From Ruminococcus difficilis (GTDB lineage: Bacteria; Bacillota_A; Clostridia; Oscillospirales; Acutalibacteraceae), in assembly GCF_016680995.1 (NCBI RefSeq), contig NZ_JAEQMG010000083.1:1-43550 (forward strand): 43,550 nt of DNA, read 5' to 3'. The translations under genes were made by a program, and so were the position numbers. Each line of letters opens with the position of its first letter. Position 1 is the first letter of the stretch. This document shows positions 1 to 7,256 of the stretch, piece by piece. The notes under the pieces were generated by a model. The model did no database searches. It had not been told where the DNA came from and saw only the letters and a program-made list of their open reading frames with translations.

Positions 1-34
1 CATACTGTTGTATGTGTCTATACTCTCTTGACAT
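1..34 (-). CDS. Transposase, N-terminal fragment (runs off window)
   Basis: An ATG at 34-32 opens a reading frame that leaves the window after eleven codons, MSREYRHIQQY. Small helix-turn-helix transposase subunits (OrfA) of IS3-like elements in Clostridia start in a similar way, but eleven residues are too few for certainty. The likely ribosome site, AAGGGGG, lies inside the downstream arm of a strong hairpin, so translation from read-through transcripts should be poor. The same frame appears at 43517-43550. Confidence 0.55.
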   Translation of the reverse strand, partial: MSREYRHIQQY

Positions 35-48
35 ACAAAATCCCCCTT

Positions 49-88
49 ATGGTAGTTCTTTTTCATTCTACCATAAGGGGGTGCTTTT
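49..88. promoter_or_regulatory. Stem-loop sequestering the transposase ribosome site
   Basis: Inverted arms CCCCCTTATGGTAG and CTACCATAAGGGGG flank a loop of about 12 nt, just upstream of the transposase ATG in both IS copies. The Shine-Dalgarno sequence is part of the arm. In several IS families such hairpins stop a transposase from being translated from transcripts that enter from outside (established for IS10 and IS50). The same role here is inferred. Confidence 0.6.
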
Positions 89-143
89 TTCTATTGTCCG
101 TTTTTACTGGACCTGTTCAATTTCCGCTGCTCTTTTCATTACG

Positions 144-1931
144 CTATTGTTTTTCAAATACCATTCGATCCTTGCCGTCCGGATTCTCTATGATCATCTT
201 TTTTCCTTCCATCCGATAGGGGATCGACTGATTGTTTTCGTTGGTGATCGTATGGCTCTGAGGATCGAACTTCCAGACCAAATGATCGGATCCGATATCG
301 ATCGTGCCGATGTTATCCTTGATCACCAAATCAACAATGATATTATTCAGATCCTGAGATTTATCAACACCGTCCGATACCATCTCAGTCATACGATAGG
401 TACCGTCCAACGCTTCAATCCCGTTACCGAGTCCTAATACCACCAACAATGTGATGCCCGCCGCCAACACTACGATTCCGCCGATGATCAAGCCGATGAT
501 CAAACCGGTCTTTTTCTTCTTTGGCTTTTCGACGACAGCAGTTTGTGTACCGTAAGTCTCCGCACCCGAAACCGGCGTCGCATAAGAGCTCTGAGAACGA
601 TAGTCGGTGTTTTGATACTGCTTGGAAGAAGATACCGGCGTCGCGTAGTTAGTATTGTTGTCGTTGCTTACCGGCGTTGCGTAGTTATTATTGTTCGTGC
701 TTACCGGCGTTGCGTAGCTATTGTTATTCGTGCTTACCGGCGTCGCATAATTATTGTTATTGGTACGAACAGGTGTTGCGTAGGATAGGTTCTGTGAAGA
801 TGACGATCGTTCTCCCGTCGTGACCGGTTGTGCATACGAGACCTTGCTTGCGCTATTCTGCGACATCGCGCCGTCATCTGCGAGATATGTATGCTGTTCG
901 GGCTGATCGGAAGGAACCTGTTGCGGCTTCGGCAGCAAGTTCGCCGTTTCTTCTGCCGCACCCTGCGGATCATCCAGCGCTTTTTCGATCAGGGAGGACA
1001 GCTCATCCATACTTTGGCAGCGATTCTCCTTGAATACCGCCAAACCGTATAACAGGATATTTTCCATCGCGGTCGGAATGTTGACCCCCAGCTTAGAGGG
1101 CGGTATCAGGTTATCTTCTCTGAGTCGATCGAGCGCGTCCTCGGGGATGTTGCCCGTGATACAGCGGTACATCGTCGCGCACAGACCGTAAACATCCGTC
1201 CACGGACCCTGCTTTCCGTTTTTACGATACTGTTCCTCAGGCGCGTAACCCTGCTTGAGCAGTACCGACATCTCTTTTTGCTCGTTGGTAAAGTACCTTG
1301 CCGATCCAAAGTCCATCAGCTTTAAGCTGCCGTTACTCATATACATGATATTATCGGGCGAGATATCACGATGGATCATTCCCGCGTCATGGATCCGCCT
1401 GAGCGAATAGGTGATGGGCAGCATCAGCCTGAACATTTTCTCCGCGTTGAAGGTACCGTTCCGCTTGATGTAAGAAGCCAGGTTCTCTCCCTCGAGGTAC
1501 TCCATGATGATGTACGCCGTACCGTTTGCCTCAAAATACTCTCTGATACCGACGATACCGGGCTCACCGAGGAACTTGGCGACCTTACGCGCTTCTTCCA
1601 AAAAGTTATCCTTACCCTTATAGAAATAATGCTTTTGGCTCTCGGTAGTAGCAAATACATTCTGATCGATCGTATTATTACGGTTGGCATATCCGTTAGG
1701 ATAATACTCCTTGATCGCGATCTTGATATCCAGCGACAGATCTCTGCCGATATAGGTGATTCCGAAGCCGCCTTCACCCAGACAGTTACCGACCAGATAT
1801 TTATTATCCAGGATCGTACCCGGTCTGAGGCGATATACGACATTATCGGGAGTATTCTCTTTGTGACAATGAGGACACACACGCTGATCATCTGTGATTT
1901 CATTCATACAATGATAACAGTAATTGCTCAT
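144..1931 (-). CDS. Membrane Ser/Thr protein kinase with N-terminal zinc ribbon
   Basis: This 595-aa protein starts with a zinc ribbon (Cys5, Cys8, Cys19, Cys22). A Hanks-type kinase domain follows at about 40-320: glycine loop GEGGFG 52-57, ATP-binding Lys74, catalytic loop HRDISPDN 187-194, DFG 207-209, and APEEQY near 230. The catalytic loop has Ser where most Ser/Thr kinases have Lys (HRDxKPxN); variants of this kind occur in bacterial kinases. A Ser/Asn-rich linker at 340-460 carries tandem YATPVSTNNN repeats. One membrane helix lies at about 475-502, so the kinase should be cytoplasmic with a 90-residue outer domain that I do not recognise. The ATG follows TAGGAG. It lies 48 bp after a small duplicated-domain gene on the same strand, probably one operon. 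Its target is unknown. Confidence 0.93.
   Translation of the reverse strand: MSNYCYHCMNEITDDQRVCPHCHKENTPDNVVYRLRPGTILDNKYLVGNCLGEGGFGITYIGRDLSLDIKIAIKEYYPNGYANRNNTIDQNVFATTESQKHYFYKGKDNFLEEARKVAKFLGEPGIVGIREYFEANGTAYIIMEYLEGENLASYIKRNGTFNAEKMFRLMLPITYSLRRIHDAGMIHRDISPDNIMYMSNGSLKLMDFGSARYFTNEQKEMSVLLKQGYAPEEQYRKNGKQGPWTDVYGLCATMYRCITGNIPEDALDRLREDNLIPPSKLGVNIPTAMENILLYGLAVFKENRCQSMDELSSLIEKALDDPQGAAEETANLLPKPQQVPSDQPEQHTYLADDGAMSQNSASKVSYAQPVTTGERSSSSQNLSYATPVRTNNNNYATPVSTNNNSYATPVSTNNNNYATPVSNDNNTNYATPVSSSKQYQNTDYRSQSSYATPVSGAETYGTQTAVVEKPKKKKTGLIIGLIIGGIVVLAAGITLLVVLGLGNGIEALDGTYRMTEMVSDGVDKSQDLNNIIVDLVIKDNIGTIDIGSDHLVWKFDPQSHTITNENNQSIPYRMEGKKMIIENPDGKDRMVFEKQ
634..785. repeat. In-frame 33-bp tandem repeats in the kinase linker
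   Basis: Imperfect 33-bp units encode YATPV(S/R)TNNN(N/S) about four times, with two more degenerate YATPVS motifs nearby. They make a flexible Asn-rich spacer between the kinase domain and the membrane helix. Such repeats often change in number between strains. Confidence 0.8.
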
Positions 1932-1979
1932 AATCTTGCTCTCCTATCCAATGTAATATCAAGGTGAGGTTTGATGGAT

Positions 1980-2453
1980 TCAGCCGCCGTTCATCACCGC
2001 GTCAAGAACCTGTTCTTTCAGGCGATCCAACGGGCTTTTGTCGGGGATCAGCTCCGCGGGATCGGGTTTATGCTGCGGCAAACAGGACGCCGAGCTGAAG
2101 CTCTTCATCTGAATGACGATGTGCTCGTTCTTTACCAGCTCAAACAGCTTGTCGATCGTGGGGCAGGTCTGCACCGCGCGGATGAGCTGTTCTTTCGTAT
2201 GTCGGGGCGCTTTGGTACGCGCCGCGTCCAATACCGCCTGTCGCACCTGTATCTTGAGACTTTCGAGGGGTGAGAGGTCGGGGATCTGCTTAGGTGTTTG
2301 TTTGGGCAGGGATGACGCGGAGTTAAAGCTCTGCATCTGGATCACGATATGCTCGTTCTTGACGATCTCAAAGAGCTTGTCGATCGTCGGACAGGTCTCG
2401 ATCGCCCTGAGGATCTGTTCGGTCGTATGTCTTTGATAAACCGGTTTTTGCAA
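1980..2453 (-). CDS. Small protein with an internally duplicated domain, unknown function
   Basis: I do not recognise this 157-aa protein. It consists of two copies of a roughly 70-residue unit. Each has the core CPTIDKLFE(I/L)VKNEHIVIQM followed by SF(N/S)SAS and then a P(D/L)xSPLxxLKxQV segment. It has no signal peptide or membrane helix and should be cytosolic. The start is TTG, chosen because AAGGAGG lies seven bases upstream and no ATG fits. It is the first gene of a likely operon with the zinc-ribbon kinase downstream, so it may be a partner or substrate of that kinase; this is inferred only from position. The conserved Cys-Pro before each core is notable. Confidence 0.75.
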   Translation of the reverse strand: MQKPVYQRHTTEQILRAIETCPTIDKLFEIVKNEHIVIQMQSFNSASSLPKQTPKQIPDLSPLESLKIQVRQAVLDAARTKAPRHTKEQLIRAVQTCPTIDKLFELVKNEHIVIQMKSFSSASCLPQHKPDPAELIPDKSPLDRLKEQVLDAVMNGG

Positions 2454-2557
2454 AAGCCTTCCTCCTTTCCCGTTATTGTCGCATATAATGTCACCGAAAT
2501 GACCGCCTATGCGCCATAAATTTGCCCTTTTCGGTAAATAAGAGCAATATTGGTTAT

Positions 2558-2586
2558 ATTATAATCGAAAGATAAGAGATTTTCAA
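2558..2586 (-). promoter_or_regulatory. Promoter of the duplicated-protein/kinase operon
   Basis: On the minus strand, TTGAAA (2586-2581) and TATAAT (2563-2558) are 17 bp apart, a near-consensus sigma-A promoter. It gives a leader of about 100 nt before the TTG start at 2453. Confidence 0.75.
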
Positions 2587-2613
2587 GTAAAAGTAAACTT
2601 ATTATGAAGTTTA

Positions 2614-2642
2614 TTTACAACAACCTCGTTTTGTGCTATGCT
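2614..2642 (+). promoter_or_regulatory. Possible promoter of the acidic protein/muramidase pair
   Basis: TTTACA (2614-2619) and TATGCT (2637-2642) are 17 bp apart, about 90 bp upstream of the first ATG. It is divergent from the kinase-operon promoter in the same intergenic gap. Confidence 0.45.
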
Positions 2643-2730
2643 ATTATGGACTCAAAAGAGCAAAAACAATCGATATTGCGGGGATGGATCGCGTGTTCAT
2701 CCCGCTGCGATCTTTATAAAAGGAGCAAAA

Positions 2731-2889
2731 ATGGCTTATTTAGATGACAACAACGATCATTTGTACACAGCGGGCGACCCTCTCGAGGCGCTCGACAAAG
2801 AGCTTGCCGAGCTGAAAGCGTCGCTCAAAGAGCTTGACGGCATTACCGAAGCCGATCAAATGAACGATCCGAACCCCCAAGATCACTGA
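2731..2889 (+). CDS. Small acidic protein, unknown function
   Basis: A 52-residue, strongly acidic protein with a predicted helical stretch (LEALDKELAELKASLKEL) that could form a short coiled coil. I do not recognise it. The frame is open further upstream, but the ATG at 2731 is chosen because AAAGGAG lies just before it. It ends 17 bases before the muramidase gene, so the two are probably co-transcribed. Confidence 0.6.
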   Translation: MAYLDDNNDHLYTAGDPLEALDKELAELKASLKELDGITEADQMNDPNPQDH

Positions 2890-2906
2890 AAGAAACAGAG
2901 GCTGAT

Positions 2907-3827
2907 ATGAAACATTCACAATCCACAACATCCTCCGGCGGCAAGCGTGTAGGTATCATCATCGTGGTGATCCTCCTCTCCGCCGCGCTGATCATCGGCG
3001 TCGGCTACGGCGCGATGCGGTTACTGACTCCGAAAAATACATCCGACGCCACCTCCGCGACCTCCGCGGGTGAGGTCGTCACCATCAACGACTCCGTCAT
3101 GGGCGATATCGAGATCCAAACCGTCAAGGGCGCCGAGGTCAACACCTACACGGCGGACAACCTTGTCACCGACGAGAACGGGATCCCCGCCTACTATGAG
3201 AACGGTCAAAAGATCTCTCACCTCGGTATCGACCTCAGCGAATTCCAGGGTGACGTCGACTTTGCCGCGATGAAGGAAGCAGGCGTCGAATTCGTCATGC
3301 TGCGCATCGGCGGCCGCTACTACGGCGACGACGGCGTTCTCTACACGGACAAGAATTTCGATACCAACTATGATAAAGCCAAGGCGGCGGGACTCAAGGT
3401 CGGCGCGTACTTCTTCTCACAGGCGATCAGCGCCGAGGACGCGAAGCAGGAGGCAAATTATACCCTCGAAAAGCTGAACAAGCGCGCCCTCGACTACCCC
3501 ATCGGCTTTGACTGGGAAAACATCCAGGAAGAGGCTGCCCGCACCGACTCCGTCACCGGCGATCAGCTGACCGATATCGCCGAAGCCTTCTGTGACACCG
3601 TCACCGAAGCGGGCTATAAGGCTATCGTATATTCCAACACCTCGCAGATGTTGATCATGTATGACTTCGAGACCATGAAGGACTATGATTTCTGGCTCGC
3701 CGACTACCGCGAATTTCCCACCATGTACTACAAGTTCGATATGTGGCAGTACAGCAAGGAGGGCAAGATCGCCGGCGTCGAGGGCACCGTCGACATGAAC
3801 ATCAGCTTCACTGATTTTACCGAATAA
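2907..3827 (+). CDS. Membrane-anchored GH25 muramidase (lysozyme)
   Basis: This 306-aa protein has a short cytoplasmic N-terminus, one hydrophobic segment at about 15-37, a Ser/Thr-rich linker, and a glycoside hydrolase family 25 domain from about residue 104 to the end. GH25 enzymes cut the MurNAc-GlcNAc bond of peptidoglycan. Family motifs are visible: GIDLSEFQG (Asp109) at the start of the barrel and FDWEN at 201-205, where Asp202 and Glu204 match the catalytic pair. The lack of an obvious signal-peptidase site suggests it stays anchored and acts on the cell's own wall. No cell-wall-binding repeats are present. It follows a small acidic gene. Confidence 0.93.
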   Translation: MKHSQSTTSSGGKRVGIIIVVILLSAALIIGVGYGAMRLLTPKNTSDATSATSAGEVVTINDSVMGDIEIQTVKGAEVNTYTADNLVTDENGIPAYYENGQKISHLGIDLSEFQGDVDFAAMKEAGVEFVMLRIGGRYYGDDGVLYTDKNFDTNYDKAKAAGLKVGAYFFSQAISAEDAKQEANYTLEKLNKRALDYPIGFDWENIQEEAARTDSVTGDQLTDIAEAFCDTVTEAGYKAIVYSNTSQMLIMYDFETMKDYDFWLADYREFPTMYYKFDMWQYSKEGKIAGVEGTVDMNISFTDFTE

Positions 3828-3843
3828 TAGTGATTTCGATACA

Positions 3844-4010
3844 ACAAGCGCCTACCGAGGTAACGATATCATTAAGTTAAGAAGGCTCCTTTTGGTAAAA
3901 GGAGCTGTCGCCCGACATATGTCGGGCGACTGAGGAATTGCATCAATCGCTCGAGCGTCAGCGAGATACATTTTCTTAACTTAATGATATCGACCAAAGA
4001 AAGCGCTTGT
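3844..4010. terminator. Possible terminator arms split by a MITE-like repeat
   Basis: ACAAGCGC (3844-3851) and GCGCTTGT (4003-4010), followed by TTGTGT, are complementary and lie outside both ends of the 129-bp repeat. They look like the two arms of a terminator between the convergent muramidase and luxS genes, with the repeat inserted into the loop. The insertion model is an inference. Confidence 0.4.
3864..3992 (+). repeat. MITE-like palindromic repeat, copy A
   Basis: A 129-bp element bounded by perfect 19-bp inverted repeats beginning CGATATCATTAAGTTAAG. Inside are a GGCTCCTTTT/AAAAGGAGC hairpin and a GTCGCCCGACA/TGTCGGGCGAC hairpin, then TGAGGAATTG. A second copy, about 85% alike by eye, lies inverted at 18530-18650. 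It carries no gene. It is probably a non-autonomous element moved by a transposase encoded elsewhere. Confidence 0.8.
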
Positions 4011-4041
4011 TTGTGTCAATATGCTTTTTGCGGGATCGCGT

Positions 4042-4566
4042 TTACGAATCAAAGAACTGCTGTCCCTCATCCGTGATCAACCTCTCCGTTTTCGGATACT
4101 CAAAGATCGCGGGATCCTCGGCGTTCTTCTCCAGATACTCCGCGAATTCCGCCGCGTACCACTTCGCCATCCCGAGATTGTGCATGAGATAATGGCCGCA
4201 GTTCACCGCCGTCGCGCCGGGGATCACCTCGGCGTCCTCCACCGACCGGAACGCGGCGAGGAGCAGCTCATAGATCTCCTTTGGCGCGCGGTTGCCCTTG
4301 AGGATCAGATAGAAGCCCGTCAGACATCCCATCGGGCCCCAGTAGATTACTTCATCCTTCCAATCGGGATCGTTGCGCAGAAAGGTCGCGATGAGATGCT
4401 CAAGCGTATGCATCGCCGCCACATCGATCACCGGCTCTCTGTTCGGCTTTTTCAGTCTGACGTCATAGGTCGTGACCATATCGCCGCCGACATGATCCTC
4501 GCGGCTGAGGAAGATCCCGGGGACGATCTTGGTATGGTCAACGGTAAAGCTCTGGATCAGTTCCAT
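4042..4566 (-). CDS. luxS: S-ribosylhomocysteine lyase LuxS
   Basis: This 174-aa enzyme cleaves S-ribosylhomocysteine to homocysteine and DPD, the precursor of autoinducer-2, in the activated methyl cycle. The metal site is visible: HTLEH with His53 and His57, plus Cys123 (AVNCGH). Cys81 (GPMGCLTGF) matches the catalytic cysteine of the Bacillus enzyme. The length is somewhat longer than the usual 150-160 aa. The ATG follows AAGGAGAGATAAAT. It stands alone, convergent with the muramidase gene. No pfs or methionine gene is nearby. Confidence 0.97.
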   Translation of the reverse strand: MELIQSFTVDHTKIVPGIFLSREDHVGGDMVTTYDVRLKKPNREPVIDVAAMHTLEHLIATFLRNDPDWKDEVIYWGPMGCLTGFYLILKGNRAPKEIYELLLAAFRSVEDAEVIPGATAVNCGHYLMHNLGMAKWYAAEFAEYLEKNAEDPAIFEYPKTERLITDEGQQFFDS

Positions 4567-4602
4567 ATTTATCTCTCCTTTATGCTATCATCATTTGATA
4601 TG

Positions 4603-4631
4603 AGTTTAGCATAAAAGGAGGACTTTTTCAA
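4603..4631 (-). promoter_or_regulatory. luxS promoter
   Basis: On the minus strand, TTGAAA (4631-4626) and TAAACT (4608-4603) are 17 bp apart. A TGC precedes the -10, making an extended -10 promoter. The start codon is about 40 bp downstream. Confidence 0.65.
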
Positions 4632-4660
4632 CACCTTAAGAATCGTTAGGGGTTTCCCAT

Positions 4661-4702
4661 AATCACTAATCACTAACCACTAACCACTAACCACTGACCA
4701 CT
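4661..4702. repeat. 7-bp tandem repeat (six units)
   Basis: Six head-to-tail heptamers: AATCACT twice, AACCACT three times, GACCACT once. They lie between luxS and a small membrane-protein gene, ending just beyond that gene's stop codon. No function is evident; slipped-strand variation is likely. Confidence 0.85.
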
Positions 4703-4706
4703 GACA

Positions 4707-4919
4707 TTACTGAAACATATCCTTTGCGCTGTCGAACAGGTCCTCCATCGCGTCGGCAACCTTCCCCGCCTTCTTCTGCAGGGTTTTCTTACTGTTGTTC
4801 ATCATCACAACACCCACCGCGCTGACCGCGACTCCCGCCGCGAGACCGCCGAGGATCCCTTTCACCACGCCGCTCTTTTTATCGGCGCAATTACCATTTG
4901 TACACATCGTCTTTGGCAT
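4707..4919 (-). CDS. Small single-pass membrane protein, YtxH-like
   Basis: A 70-aa protein with a short Cys-containing N-terminus (MPKTMCTNGNCADKKSG), a Gly/Ala/Val-rich membrane segment at about 18-39, and a charged helical tail (KKAGKVADAMEDLFDSAKDMF). This layout resembles the YtxH group of small envelope proteins, but I cannot confirm the family. The frame continues upstream into repeat sequence. The ATG at 4919 is chosen because AAAGGAG lies eight bases before it. Confidence 0.7.
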   Translation of the reverse strand: MPKTMCTNGNCADKKSGVVKGILGGLAAGVAVSAVGVVMMNNSKKTLQKKAGKVADAMEDLFDSAKDMFQ

Positions 4920-4957
4920 GATACCAACTCCTTTCTGTTTTGGACAGGCTGAATCAA

Positions 4958-5281
4958 GCCTTCCCCTTGAGGGGAAGGTGGGCTTTTCGCGCTGAAAGCC
5001 GAAAAGGTCGGATGAGGTGTAATACTGATTCCTAATAAAATGGCTTATCATCTGATGCGTAATAATTTCGCATAACTGCGTTGTTGTCCTTGATAGGCGC
5101 CAGCCTATCGGCGTCCTCCGCCTTGTTCTGCGAAATCTTCCACTATCATCTGATTAACCCGTTTTATGAGAAATCAGTATAAACGCTTCATTCAATTCTT
5201 TTCCATCGATAATACGGAAAGGTCTCCACCTCATCCGCCTCGCTTTGGGCGAGGCACCTTCCCCTCAAGGGGAAGGCTCAA
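4958..5281. repeat. Composite inverted repeat filling the gap before trmL
   Basis: GCCTTCCCCTTGAGGGGAAGG at the left is mirrored by CCTTCCCCTCAAGGGGAAGGC at the right, with ACCTCATCCG-type sequence on the inner side of each. Between them lies a second palindromic unit (about 5066-5145, bounded by ATTTCGCA and TGCGAAAT, with a GATAGGC/GCCTATC hairpin). No gene fits here. Similar short palindromes are scattered through gut Clostridia genomes. This accounts for most of the 440-bp gap. Confidence 0.65.
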
Positions 5282-5359
5282 ATGCTGCCCTTATTCAAAC
5301 TCATCATTATTCTTTGTAATTGCTCAGCTCATATTCTAAGATAAAAGAGGGAATTCAAA

Positions 5360-5884
5360 TTGGAAAAATCTGACAACAAGGTATTGAACATCGTCTTATT
5401 CGAGCCGGAGATCCCGCAGAACACCGGCAACGTCGCACGCACCTGTGCCGCTACGGGCGCAAGGCTCCATCTGGTGCGACCCTTCGGCTTTGAGATCACC
5501 GACCGCAACCTCAAACGAGCGGGGCTCGACTACTGGTACCTCGTCGACATCACCTACTATGATTCGATCGACGACTTCTTTGCCAAGACTGAAGGCGGCG
5601 AATACTTCTTCTTTTCCACCAAGGCGCGTCACAAGCACAGCGAAGCCAGCTACCCCGACGGCACCTACATCATCTTCGGCAAAGAAACGCGCGGCATCCC
5701 CGAGCATGTTCTGATGAAATACCCCGACCGATGCGTCCGCATCCCGATGATCGATGAAGCGCGATCCCTCAACCTCGCGAACTCCGTCGCCGTCGGCTGC
5801 TACGAGGTCTTGCGACAGTGGGATTACCCCACCCTGCAAACCAAAGGCGAGCTCCACCGCCATCATTGGGAGGATGCTGAATAG
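5360..5884 (+). CDS. trmL: tRNA (cytidine/uridine-34 2'-O)-methyltransferase TrmL
   Basis: This 174-aa SPOUT-fold enzyme should methylate the wobble-base ribose of certain leucine tRNAs using S-adenosylmethionine. The diagnostic motifs are present: NIVLFEPEIPQNTGNVAR at the start, FGKETRGIPE in the middle, and the knotted cofactor loop MIDEARSLNLANSVAVGCYE near 130-150. The length is close to the family norm of about 157 aa. The start codon is TTG, chosen because it gives the expected N-terminus and follows AGAGGG; no ATG is available. It is a single gene preceded by the repeat-filled gap. Confidence 0.95.
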   Translation: MEKSDNKVLNIVLFEPEIPQNTGNVARTCAATGARLHLVRPFGFEITDRNLKRAGLDYWYLVDITYYDSIDDFFAKTEGGEYFFFSTKARHKHSEASYPDGTYIIFGKETRGIPEHVLMKYPDRCVRIPMIDEARSLNLANSVAVGCYEVLRQWDYPTLQTKGELHRHHWEDAE

Positions 5885-5935
5885 CCGAAAAGACCGCTAA
5901 AGTATAATATCAACTGAAATTCAACATCGTTTTTG

Positions 5936-5964
5936 TTGCCGAAAGCATATGGTTCTGTTATAAT
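5936..5964 (+). promoter_or_regulatory. Promoter of the HTH-RDD gene
   Basis: TTGCCG (5936-5941) and TATAAT (5959-5964) are 17 bp apart, about 30 bp upstream of the chosen ATG. Confidence 0.65.
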
Positions 5965-5992
5965 ATGTCTGAAAACACCCACTGGAGGACAT

Positions 5993-7048
5993 ATGAAAGA
6001 GAACGATTATCGCTTCGGCAATTTTGTTTGTCAGCTACGCGAGGAAAAAGGCATGACGCAGGCGGAACTGGCTGAATTGTTGGACGTTACCCCTGCGGCG
6101 GTATCAAAGTGGGAAAATGGCGAATCAAAGCCGCGCACCGAAAAGCTCTTTGAGCTGGCAAAGCTATTAGATGTGACCGCTGAGGAACTGATAAACGGCG
6201 AACGCAAGCCGCCGCAGCCGCCGACGATCCAGCCGACGATCCCTTACCGTCCCAATGCCCTGCCATCCAATGACACCCGTTTCAGGCGTATTGGAGCCTT
6301 TTTTCTGGATGTGCTTTTCTGTGAGATAACCGGTATTATCGTATTTGTTGTTCTTTTTGCCGTATTCCGTCAAAAAATAAACATTTTCGGAAACATTACT
6401 GTTTCTGTCAGCGTAATCGCTCTGCCGTTGATGGTTTTTCGCGATTTCATCTTTAACGGCAGAAGCCTCGGTAAGCGCATTACCCGAATGACCGTCGCTA
6501 ACACCGACGACGGAAGCCGTCCGAAATGGTACAAGCTGATCCTGCGCAACCTGCCCTTCTTTATCTATTTTATCGATTTCTTCGTATTGATCATCAACGG
6601 ACATTCCCTCGGTGATCTGCTCACCAATACCTTTACGCCGCCGTATGTGATATATAAAACCGCTGACGGACGCCCTATCGCTCCTTCTCGTCCATTAGCG
6701 CAGAGCTTTACCACTCCCCCAAAGAAAAAGCGCAAAATATTCATCATCGTTACCGGCGTTCTTGTCGGTGTTATCCTTTTCTTCACTATCATTTTCACGG
6801 TCGCTTTCAATTTTGTCAAGCATTCTCCCGCTTATCCCGTCGCGATCCAATACGCCTCAGAGATCGACTTGCTTTCCCAATATGATCTGAAAGAAAGTGA
6901 TTTTGCATTGCACAGCTACCATTCCGGACGGCAGAACAGCTCAAGGTATGAAACTTTCGGCTTTTGGGTCAAAGGGCATGACATCTATGTTACAACCCAC
7001 ACAGAAAATGGCAGTATCGAAGTTACCGACTGCAAGAAATACAGATAG
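5993..7048 (+). CDS. XRE-family HTH regulator fused to an RDD membrane domain
   Basis: This 351-aa protein has an N-terminal Cro/C1-type helix-turn-helix (about 8-62; MTQAELAELLDVTPAAVSKWENG), a Pro-rich linker, an RDD domain with three or four membrane helices (about 92-215; starts RRIGAFFLDVLF, includes NGRSLGKRI and GHSLGDLLTN), a further membrane helix near 240-265 after KKKRK, and a C-terminal domain of about 80 residues probably outside the cell. It is likely a membrane-tethered regulator responding to an envelope signal; the signal and targets are unknown. The frame is open for 20 more codons upstream, but the ATG at 5993 follows GGAGG and lies downstream of the promoter -10. Confidence 0.85.
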   Translation: MKENDYRFGNFVCQLREEKGMTQAELAELLDVTPAAVSKWENGESKPRTEKLFELAKLLDVTAEELINGERKPPQPPTIQPTIPYRPNALPSNDTRFRRIGAFFLDVLFCEITGIIVFVVLFAVFRQKINIFGNITVSVSVIALPLMVFRDFIFNGRSLGKRITRMTVANTDDGSRPKWYKLILRNLPFFIYFIDFFVLIINGHSLGDLLTNTFTPPYVIYKTADGRPIAPSRPLAQSFTTPPKKKRKIFIIVTGVLVGVILFFTIIFTVAFNFVKHSPAYPVAIQYASEIDLLSQYDLKESDFALHSYHSGRQNSSRYETFGFWVKGHDIYVTTHTENGSIEVTDCKKYR

Positions 7049-7057
7049 CGCTTTCAC

Positions 7058-7103
7058 GCTCCGTAAAGCAGGACGTCTTTACGGAGCTTTTCTTGTTATT
7101 TTT
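7058..7103 (+). terminator. Terminator after the HTH-RDD gene
   Basis: An 11-bp perfect stem (GCTCCGTAAAG/CTTTACGGAGC, loop 8) followed by TTTTCTTGTTATTTTT ten bases after the stop codon. Confidence 0.9.
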
Positions 7104-7136
7104 AACAAATAAACCTGATATTATTCCATTTTGCTA

Positions 7137-7166
7137 TTGCAATAAGCTACCGTTTTGTTATATAAT
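7137..7166 (+). promoter_or_regulatory. Promoter of the glycolytic genes
   Basis: TTGCAA (7137-7142) and TATAAT (7161-7166) are 18 bp apart, about 90 bp before pgk. The leader contains an imperfect stem-loop (about 7190-7231, GTTAGCTTTAACTAAC core) that could affect RNA stability or translation. Confidence 0.65.
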
Positions 7167-7256
7167 TAATGAGTAAAATTATGGTATTGTGCGTTTGCGG
7201 TTAGCTTTAACTAACATAAGCGCGAACGCCCAATGCGAAGAAAGGATGTTTTTATC

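Larger units (their letters stand above)
1..119 (-). mobile_element. Left IS end (partial insertion sequence)
   Basis: These 119 bases are the exact reverse complement of 43432-43550. Identity stops at base 119, where the sequence ends in ...GACCTGTTCA. On the minus strand the element would therefore begin TGAACAGGTCC, which resembles IS3/IS150-group ends (TGAAC...; family knowledge). The IS runs leftward out of the window. It contains a 14-bp stem-loop and the first codons of a transposase. The junction lies 24 bp beyond the stop codon of the adjacent kinase gene. The family assignment is inferred from a few bases and eleven residues. Confidence 0.75.

Noticed and set aside
543..788. Arg/Val-rich frame across the kinase linker repeats
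   Set aside because: An artefact of the 33-bp repeat read on the wrong strand.
4021..4614. 197-codon open frame on the plus strand over luxS
   Set aside because: Shadow of luxS, whose zinc-site motifs are unmistakable.
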